NCBI GenBank assembly: GCA_963824225.1
Contig: CAWGOF010000003.1
Span: 2,542,001 to 2,606,000, forward strand
Origin: CAWGOF01 sp963824225
GTDB taxonomy: Bacteria > Acidobacteriota > Polarisedimenticolia > Polarisedimenticolales > Polarisedimenticolaceae
Reading direction: 5' to 3'
Length of the DNA stretch: 64,000 bases
Shown: piece after piece, positions 57,892 to 64,000 of the stretch
Layout: each line of letters opens with the position of its first letter
Numbering within the stretch: position 1 is the stretch's first letter
Notes under the pieces: model-generated
Database searches by the model: none
Told to the model about the DNA's origin: nothing
The model's input: the letters and a program-made list of their open reading frames with translations, nothing else
Position numbers and translations under genes: made by a program

Positions 57892-60828
57892 ATGGCAGCC
57901 GTCGTGATCGGCCTCGCCGGTGTGCTTTCCCAAGGTCTATTTGCCAGAGAGGGCGATGCCGCTCCCCCGCTGGCGCTCGCGTCGTGTGACGTCGACCAGG
58001 ACGGGGTGCAGGATCTCGTGGTCGGCCGTGCTGGTCCTGGCGGCGCGTTCGTGACGGTGCATCGGTTGGATCGTTGCTCGATCTATCCGGCGGGCTGCGC
58101 TCGCACGGGCTCGCGGGCGGACGAGCCGATCGACGCCGTGTTCGACGCGAGCCCGCAGCCCGTCCGCCTTCCGGATCGGCCCGAGCTGCTGCTGGCAGGT
58201 GGCTTCGACGCCGATGGTCATTGCGACCTCCTGTTCGCGGCACGTGGGTCACGCGCGCTGTACCTTGGGCGTGGCGATGGTGATGGCGATTTTCGCCCTG
58301 TGCGAGCGGCTGAACTGCCGGGTCCCCTGACGGCACTCGCCGCGGGCGATCTGGACCGTGAGGACGGCTCGCTCGACATTGCCGTCGGCGTCTCGGGCGC
58401 GGCCGGCCCCCGTGTCCTGCTGTTCGATGGGGCAAGCGGCCTCGGAGCGGGCGCGCGCGAAGCCATCGCCCTGCGCGAGGCCGCGACCAGCTTCGAATTC
58501 GGCCGCCTCGATGACGATCCGTGGATCGACCTGGTGGTTGCCGCCGGGTCCGAGCTGCTGATCGCGCGCGGGGTCGACCGAGCGGAAGCCTCACCGCGCC
58601 GGATCGAGCGGCGAGCGGTCCGTGGAGCGATCCAGTCGATGGCGCTTTCGCGATCCGTCCTCGCGGCGCTGCTGGCGGACGGAGAGATCGCCATGTGGGA
58701 TCGGGATGGGGCCACCGCCGAGCCGTCGACCGAGCCCATCCGGGTTCGCGACGGCGCGTTGCTGCGCGCGCGCAACTTGGGAGGTGCAGACGACCTGTGG
58801 GTAGTCGACCGGGAGCAGCGTCGGATCCGCTCCGCGCAGGACGGCCGTTCGTGGGGGCCGGAGCTGCCGGGGAGGCCGATCGTCGCGCTTCCGCTGCGCT
58901 TGAACGGCGACGCCCTGAGCGATCTCGTCGTGCTCCTTGCCGACGAGGTCTCCCCGATCGTCATCCTGTCCCAGCCCGGCGTCACGTTCTCGGTGACGAA
59001 CACCGCGAACAACGGACCCGGCTCGCTGCGCCAGGCGATCCTGGACGCCAACGCCGCTCCCGGTGCCGACACCATCCACTTCGACATTCCGGGGTCGGGG
59101 CCGCACACGATTGCCCCCTCGACCCCGTTGCCCGCGATATCCGGCCCTCTGACGCTCGATGCGACGACGCAGCCTTCGTTTACGGGCACACCCGTCGTGG
59201 AGCTGAGCGGCTCGTCTGCCGGGACCGCCGCGGTCGGGCTCCAGGTCACGGGGGGCTCGAGCGTCATCCGCGGCCTCGCCGTCAACCGCTTCGAGACGGG
59301 GATTCAGCTCGATACGAATGGCGGGAACGTGATCGAGGGCAACTACATCGGCACGGACTTGACCGGCGCGATCGATCTGGGCAACACACTCCACGGAGTG
59401 AGGATCGTCGGCAGCTCGAATACCGTGGGGGGCACCTCCTACGAGGCGCGCAACGTCGTGTCGGGGAACGATAACTTCGGGGTGTCGATCTCTCCCGGTG
59501 CCGTCGGAGGGAACGTCGTGCACGGGAACTTCATTGGCACCGACGCAACGGGAACCGCCAGGATCGCCAACGGCTTCGGAGTCCGTGTGGACAACGAAGC
59601 TTCGAGCACCTCGCCGACGATCATCGGCGGGACCGCGCCGGGGTCGGGGAACGTCCTTTCCGGGAACCTCGCCGGCATCTCTCTCGGCGGCACGCTGATC
59701 GGTATCCGGATCCAGGGGAACCTCATCGGTACGGACGCGACCGGAACTCTCGACCTCGGGAACACCGGTGAGGGGATTTTCATCAACTTCGGATCGTGCT
59801 GCAACACGATCGGCGGCACGACGGCGGGGGCAGGAAACGTGATCTCGGGCAACGGCGGCAGCGCCATCCGCTCGCAATACCACACGAACGTGATTCAGGG
59901 GAACCTCATCGGGACAACGGCGGACGGCCTCGGCGCGCTGGGGAACGGCTTGCACGGGGTGTTCGTAGACTTCGCTGCCCGCCACACCATCGGCGGAGAC
60001 AGCCCCGGCGCGGGGAACACGATTGCCTACAACGGAGGCGACGCCGTCTTCGTGAGGGGCGGCCCCGTGAAACTTTCGCAGAATTCCATCTTCTCGAACA
60101 GCGGCTTGGGGATCGACCTCGATCCAGTCGGTCCCACGCCCAACGATCCGGGAGACGCCGACGGCGGCTCCAACGGCCTTCAGAACTTCCCCGTCCTCTC
60201 GGTGGCGACGGCCCTCGACACGACGACGAGCGTCGCGGGCACACTCAGCAGCAGACCCAACGCCACGCTCACGATCGAGTTCCTATCGAGTCCGTCGTGC
60301 GATCCCTCCGGCCACGGGGAAGGTCGTGTCCTCCTGGGGACGACGATCGTGAATACGGACGGTGGCGGGAACGCCGCGTTCTCGCTGACCTTGCCGGCGG
60401 CAGCCGCGCCCGGCGAGGTAGTCACGGCCACGGCCACGGATGCTTCCGGGAATACGTCCGAATTCGGAGCGTGCCTGCCGGTCGCGTGCTCCGCGACGCT
60501 GCCGAGCACAGCGCCGGGACTGCAGGTCGAGCCCGATCGGATCGTCTGGACCGCATCGTCCGACGCGACCGTCTACGACGTCGTCGGTGGAAGTCTCGCG
60601 ATTCTCCGCTCGAGCGGAGGGGATTTCACACAGGCGACCGACACATGTCATGCCGACGACGTGATGGCGACCGAGCTGGCACTCGACGTGGAGCTCCTTC
60701 CCGGCGCGGGTCGCTGGTTCCTGGTCCGTTCGGTGAACTGCGCAGGAAACGGGACCTACGACGCCGGTCCCTCTCAGGTCGGGCAACGAGATGCGGAGAT
60801 CGCCGCCGCGACGGCGACCTGTCCCTGA
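57892..60828 (+). CDS. Secreted protein with FG-GAP-like propeller, CSLREA motif and right-handed beta-helix
   Basis: 978 residues. ATG 57892 is preferred (AAGGA 8 bases upstream); GTG 57856 is possible and would lengthen the signal peptide MAAVVIGLAGVLSQGLFA. The first 350 residues are propeller-like (SCDVDQDGVQDLVVGRAG, GGFDADGHCDLLFAARG). A CSLREA-like segment (SVTNTANNGPGSLRQAILDA) leads to beta-helix repeats with NVIEGNYIGTDLTGAIDLG, NVVHGNFIGTDATGTA and NLIGTDATGTLDLGNTGEG. The end is the shared C-terminal module (WTASSDATVYDVVGG, RWFLVRSVNCAGNGTYDAG). Adhesin-like. A 7-bp hairpin follows the stop. Confidence 0.88.
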   Translation: MAAVVIGLAGVLSQGLFAREGDAAPPLALASCDVDQDGVQDLVVGRAGPGGAFVTVHRLDRCSIYPAGCARTGSRADEPIDAVFDASPQPVRLPDRPELLLAGGFDADGHCDLLFAARGSRALYLGRGDGDGDFRPVRAAELPGPLTALAAGDLDREDGSLDIAVGVSGAAGPRVLLFDGASGLGAGAREAIALREAATSFEFGRLDDDPWIDLVVAAGSELLIARGVDRAEASPRRIERRAVRGAIQSMALSRSVLAALLADGEIAMWDRDGATAEPSTEPIRVRDGALLRARNLGGADDLWVVDREQRRIRSAQDGRSWGPELPGRPIVALPLRLNGDALSDLVVLLADEVSPIVILSQPGVTFSVTNTANNGPGSLRQAILDANAAPGADTIHFDIPGSGPHTIAPSTPLPAISGPLTLDATTQPSFTGTPVVELSGSSAGTAAVGLQVTGGSSVIRGLAVNRFETGIQLDTNGGNVIEGNYIGTDLTGAIDLGNTLHGVRIVGSSNTVGGTSYEARNVVSGNDNFGVSISPGAVGGNVVHGNFIGTDATGTARIANGFGVRVDNEASSTSPTIIGGTAPGSGNVLSGNLAGISLGGTLIGIRIQGNLIGTDATGTLDLGNTGEGIFINFGSCCNTIGGTTAGAGNVISGNGGSAIRSQYHTNVIQGNLIGTTADGLGALGNGLHGVFVDFAARHTIGGDSPGAGNTIAYNGGDAVFVRGGPVKLSQNSIFSNSGLGIDLDPVGPTPNDPGDADGGSNGLQNFPVLSVATALDTTTSVAGTLSSRPNATLTIEFLSSPSCDPSGHGEGRVLLGTTIVNTDGGGNAAFSLTLPAAAAPGEVVTATATDASGNTSEFGACLPVACSATLPSTAPGLQVEPDRIVWTASSDATVYDVVGGSLAILRSSGGDFTQATDTCHADDVMATELALDVELLPGAGRWFLVRSVNCAGNGTYDAGPSQVGQRDAEIAAATATCP

Positions 60829-60834
60829 GATGTC

Positions 60835-60850
60835 GTCCGCCAGGGCGGAC
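60835..60850. terminator. Small hairpin after the beta-helix gene
   Basis: GTCCGCC-AG-GGCGGAC is a perfect 7-bp stem with a 2-base loop, 7 bases after the stop. No T-run follows; the tmRNA-end repeat starts 6 bases later. Confidence 0.45.
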
Positions 60851-60856
60851 GGCGCG

Positions 60857-60881
60857 GGTTCGATTCCCGCCGCCTCCACCA
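60857..60881 (+). repeat. Left copy of 25-bp direct repeat identical to a tmRNA 3' end (putative att site)
   Basis: Begins GGTTCGATTCCCGC and ends CCTCCACCA. With the preceding GCGG it forms a full T arm (GCGGG-TTCGATT-CCCGC) and an acceptor 3' strand CGCCTCCACCA, as at the 3' end of deltaproteobacterial ssrA. No tmRNA body precedes it: the beta-helix gene ends 28 bases before. An identical 25-base copy is at 63638-63662. Confidence 0.75.
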
Positions 60882-61014
60882 GTCAACTCTCGTAGCCGGA
60901 TTGCTGCGCCCCGATGATGAAGTCCGGGTCGCCGTCGCCGCTAGAGCCAGGGGATCGGCGTGATACGCTAGACTTTCTCGTCGGACAAGCGCCCGGCCGC
61001 ATCGAGGAGAACTC

Positions 61015-63537
61015 ATGCGACGCCTTCCGCCGTGGACTGCACTGTGGTCCGCTGCCCTCGCCGCGGTTCTCTTCGGTGGAGCGGCACTCTCGACATCCCC
61101 CGCCAACGCCCAAACCGACGGTACTTGGCTCTTGGTGGGGCTACCCTCGGACCGCGACGGCCACTCCGCCGTCTACGACGCGGCCCGCGACCGCATGGTC
61201 GCGTTCGGCGGGATGTCCAGCACGCGGCGCAACGACGTGTGGGTGCTGCCGCTATCGAGCGCGACGGGCTGGCATCAGATGCTGGTGGGTGGGACGCCGC
61301 CGAGCGCACGCGACGGCCACACCGCCGTCTATGACCCCGTGAACGATCGCATGGTCGTCTTCGGCGGTTTCGACACGGGCCATCGCAACGACGTCTGGAC
61401 GCTTTCGTTCGCCGGCGTCCCGACTTGGCTGCAGATCCTTCCTGGCGGGTCGCCCCCCGCGCCACGCGTCGGCCACGCCGCGGTCTACGACCCCGTGCGG
61501 CAGCGCATGATCGTGATCGGCGGCGTCGACGACGGCATCTACAACAACGAGGTCTGGGAGCTGACGCTGTCCGGGGAGCCTGCCTGGAATCAGCTTACGG
61601 TCCAGGGGAGCCCCAATCCGCGCGCCTACCACTCGGCAATCTACGATCCGGACGGCGACCGCATCGTGATGTTCGGCGGGATCGACGCGGTCACCGGAGT
61701 CTCTCGCGAGACGTGGGTGCTTTCGCTCGCCGGCACGCCGACGTGGAGCCTGATGGCCCCCTCAGGCCCGCTGCCGCTCGCTCGCCTCAAGCACGGCGCC
61801 GTCCACGACCCGGTTCAGCAGCGCATGCTGTTGTTCGGGGGCGAGGCGGGCGACAGCTTCGACGACGCGTGGTCGCTGACGCTCGGGGCGACCCCCACGT
61901 GGACCCTGCTCCACCCTTCGGGCTTCGCCTATCCACCGCGCCACGCTCACTCCGACGATCTACGACCCCGTGCGCCAGCGGATGATCGCGTTCGGCGGAA
62001 CCGTTCAGGAGGACGTGGAGTTCAGGACCAACGAGGTCATGGTGCTGACCCTCGACGGGCCGCTCGCATGGGTCCGTCCGGTCAACGAGATCCGGCCGTT
62101 CCCGCGCGAGAAACACTCCGCGGTCATCGATGCGCCGCGAGACCGCATGGTGACGTTCGGCGGAACGAATTCCACGGGCACCTTGTACAACGAAGCGTGG
62201 ACGCTGGATCTGACGGAAGATACAGGGCTGGACTCTGCTCGCGCCCTCCGGCACGCCGCCCGCGGGCCGGTTCGACCACGCGGCGATCTACGACCCGGTC
62301 GGGCAGCGGATGATCGTGTTCGGTGGCTGGAACGGGGCCGGCGTCTACTTCGCTGGGGTGTCGCAGCTCTCGCTTGTCGGGAAGCCCGGCGTGGAGCACG
62401 ATCGCGGCCGCGGGCAGTCCCCCCGCGTCCCGCTCCGGGCACACGGCGGTGTACGACGCCGCCCGCAACCGGATGCTCGTCTTCGGCGGGATCTCCGGCG
62501 GGACCGTATTCAACGACGTGCGGGCCCTGTCGCTCGGCGCGACGCCGACCTGGACGCTGCTCACGCCTACCGGCGCGCCACCGGCAGGCCGCCATGGGCA
62601 TGTGGCGATCTACGACCCGCTGCGTGACCGCATGATCATCGCGCGCGGCGCGGCAAACGGCGGCGCGAGCTTCGACGACGTGTGGGAGTTGACGCTCTCG
62701 GGGACGCCGGCCTGGAACCCGATCGCGGCGACCGGAGCACCGCCGATCGCCTGGCAGCGGCAGAGCGCCGTCTACGACTTGCATCGCGACCGCATGGTCG
62801 TCTTCGGCGGCTCCTACTTCGACGGCAATCTCCATCGCGTCGACACGAGCCATGCCCTCGACTTCACGGGGCCGCCGACCTGGACGCTGCTGGCCACGGG
62901 CGGAGAATCGCCACCGGGCATCGACGCGCACAGCGCCGTCTTCGACGCACCGCGCGACCGCATGGTCGTCTTCGGAGGACGCTCCCAGGGCGGAGGTCAC
63001 AGCGGCGCGTGGTCCCTGACGATGCGGCCGATCGCTCCCGATGGCGACAACGATGAGGTGCCGGATTCCGTGGACAACTGTCCGGCCGCGCCCAACCCGG
63101 CCCAGACGGACACCGACGCCGACGGCGCTGGCGACGTCTGCGACGCCGACGATGACGACGACGGAGTCGACGACGCGAGCGATTGCCGGCCGCTCGATGG
63201 AAACGTGTGGGGGTTACCGGGGGAAGCCGTGGGGTTGATGCTCTCGAGGAGCGCACCCGGGCCGATCACCGCGATCCTGACGTGGAGCCCGCCCGTGGTC
63301 TCGGGGGGTGCCGCCAATTCCTACGACACGATCGTCGCCCACGGGGCGAATGCGTTCTCCGGGCCGACCGCGTCGTGCGTGGAGTCGGGAGACGGCACGG
63401 ATCTCATGGCCACGGACACGTCATCGCCGCCGGCAGGGGCCGCACGGTTCTTCCTCGTTCGAGCCGTCAACATGTGCGGAGCCGGTTCCGTGGGGGCCGG
63501 TACAGGCGGTCCCCGTGTCGTGCGGTCATGTCCTTGA
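61015..63537 (+). CDS. Secreted Kelch-repeat protein with thrombospondin-type-3 and C-terminal module (three frameshifts)
   Basis: About 840 residues after correction. Signal peptide (WSAALAAVLFGGAALSTSPA). Ten or more Kelch units, for example GHSAVYDAARDRMVAFGGMS, GHTAVYDPVNDRMVVFGGFD and GHAAVYDPVRQRMIVIGG. A calcium-type zone PDSVDNCPAAPNPAQTDTD with DADDDDDGVDD is followed by the C-terminal module (SYDTIVAHGANAF, RFFLVRAVNMCGAGSVGAG). The frame shifts near 61950, 62232 and 62392, always between Kelch units that continue in the next frame. Either sequence error or a decaying gene. It is the only gene between the two tmRNA-end repeats. Confidence 0.82.
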
Positions 63538-63637
63538 CCTTCACGTCGTGGAGCGAGGGGAATCGCACACGGCCGATTCATGACGTTGCCCGCGCAAGTC
63601 GTGCACCGTCGCGGGTTTGCGAAACGGCCGTAGACTA

Positions 63638-63662
63638 GGTTCGATTCCCGCCGCCTCCACCA
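63638..63662 (+). repeat. Right copy of the 25-bp tmRNA-end direct repeat (putative att site)
   Basis: Identical to 60857-60881 over 25 bases. The bases just before it (ACTA) do not complete the T stem, in contrast to the left copy, so identity starts exactly in the T loop region, as at an integrase crossover site. It lies 100 bases after the Kelch gene stop. Confidence 0.75.
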
Positions 63663-63786
63663 CTCGCGTGAGCCGGTCGACACTCGCTCGGATCCCTCAC
63701 GCTCGGCGATTCGCGGGGGTACACCCGTCAGAACAGGCTGCTACACTTGGGTCCGCGGACGTCATGCCATGTGTGAAGCGAAAGGC

Positions 63787-64000
63787 ATGTTGAAGCTCGA
63801 GCAGCTGCGCGAACTGGTGGCGCAGGGCGAGATCGAAACTGTCGTCGTCGGCTTCACCGACCCCTATGGCCGGATGCTCGGCAAGCGCTTTGATGCCGAG
63901 ATGTTCGTCGAGCAGACCGCAAGCCACGGCGCCCATGCATGCGATTACCTGTTTACGGCCGACATGGAGATGGAGCCGGTACCGGGCTATCGCTTCGCCA
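63787..64000 (+). CDS. Glutamine-synthetase-family protein, N-terminal part (cut by window end)
   Basis: About 71 residues: LKLEQLRELVAQGEIETVVV, GFTDPYGRMLGKRFDAEMFV, SHGAHACDYLFTADMEMEPV, PGYRFA. This is the beta-grasp N terminus of type-III/gamma-glutamyl-polyamine-synthetase-like members of the GlnA superfamily rather than the housekeeping enzyme. ATG 63787 is preceded by GAAAGG; ATG 63769 is an alternative in the same frame. The amine substrate cannot be told from this part. Confidence 0.8.
   Translation, partial: MLKLEQLRELVAQGEIETVVVGFTDPYGRMLGKRFDAEMFVEQTASHGAHACDYLFTADMEMEPVPGYRFA

Noticed and set aside
60835..60881. Complete tmRNA or tRNA gene at the left tmRNA-end repeat
   Set aside because: Only the T arm and acceptor 3' strand are present; the preceding bases are the end of the beta-helix gene and a hairpin, with no acceptor 5' strand or tag ORF.

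Overview
The window is a GC-rich stretch of a Gram-negative chromosome, almost certainly from an uncultured relative of Myxococcota/Deltaproteobacteria. The reasons are strong G/C third codon positions, a gyrB-gyrA-transaldolase-acyl-CoA carboxylase-HU block, an rpsU-dnaG-rpoD macromolecular synthesis operon, many GTG/TTG starts with 4-nt stop/start overlaps, large secreted beta-propeller proteins, a TPR Ser/Thr kinase, and tmRNA-type 3' ends of deltaproteobacterial form. The lineage is inferred from family content, not from a search.

Layout. 1-7500 (+): 3' end of gyrB, gyrA, an FSA-type transaldolase and the three subunits of a biotin-dependent acyl-CoA (propionyl-CoA type) carboxylase. 7581-9233: HU, a PilZ protein and LarB. 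9312-13876 (+): the sigma-70 promoter, rpsU, dnaG, rpoD and an abutting CRP/FNR-family regulator. 13860-19196: a TMTC-like membrane TPR protein, a c-type cytochrome with TPRs, a YfhO-like membrane protein and a YpfJ-type metalloprotease. 19373-21580: a secreted hypothetical, an exported RidA, DUF423 and tRNA(CAT). 21894-27540: a secreted FG-GAP propeller, a VKGC/HTTM membrane protein with a DCC thiol oxidoreductase, the fragment of a second FG-GAP protein, and a seven-Kazal protein with an Asp/Gly minisatellite. 28132-33576: an M23 fragment, then a heavy-metal efflux set (His/Asp-rich exported protein, CusC/CzcC-type outer-membrane protein, CzcA-type RND pump) without an adaptor. 33582-41419 (-): an eight-gene operon with a PEP-utilising phosphotransferase split over two ORFs, a cyclic-nucleotide sensor, two lipoproteins and a ferric-type ABC importer. 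41464-46746: a Lcl/DUF1566 protein, a tandem YCII protein, a methyltransferase, a secreted hypothetical and a subtilase with WSD repeats. 47105-55018: a DUF6635-like membrane protein, a Ser/Thr kinase with TPRs, a LytTR/LytS two-component pair and a propeller-pseudoesterase. 55151-63537 (+): three consecutive large secreted proteins (RCC1/VCBS, beta-helix, Kelch) with related C-terminal modules. The Kelch gene is bracketed by 25-bp direct repeats of a tmRNA 3' end. The window closes in a glutamine-synthetase-family gene.

Sequence quality. The reading frames of gyrB/gyrA/transaldolase/carboxylase (1-5700) and of the RND pump (31050-33470) are broken by many single-base insertions. Because gyrase is essential, these are most simply indel errors in poorly covered stretches, so I annotate those genes across their full span. 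Isolated frameshifts also occur in the LytS kinase and the Kelch gene. The most interesting signals are the tmRNA-end-flanked Kelch cassette, the shared C-terminal module of the secreted propellers, the split PEP-synthase/ABC operon, and the repeat-rich subtilase and Kazal proteins.
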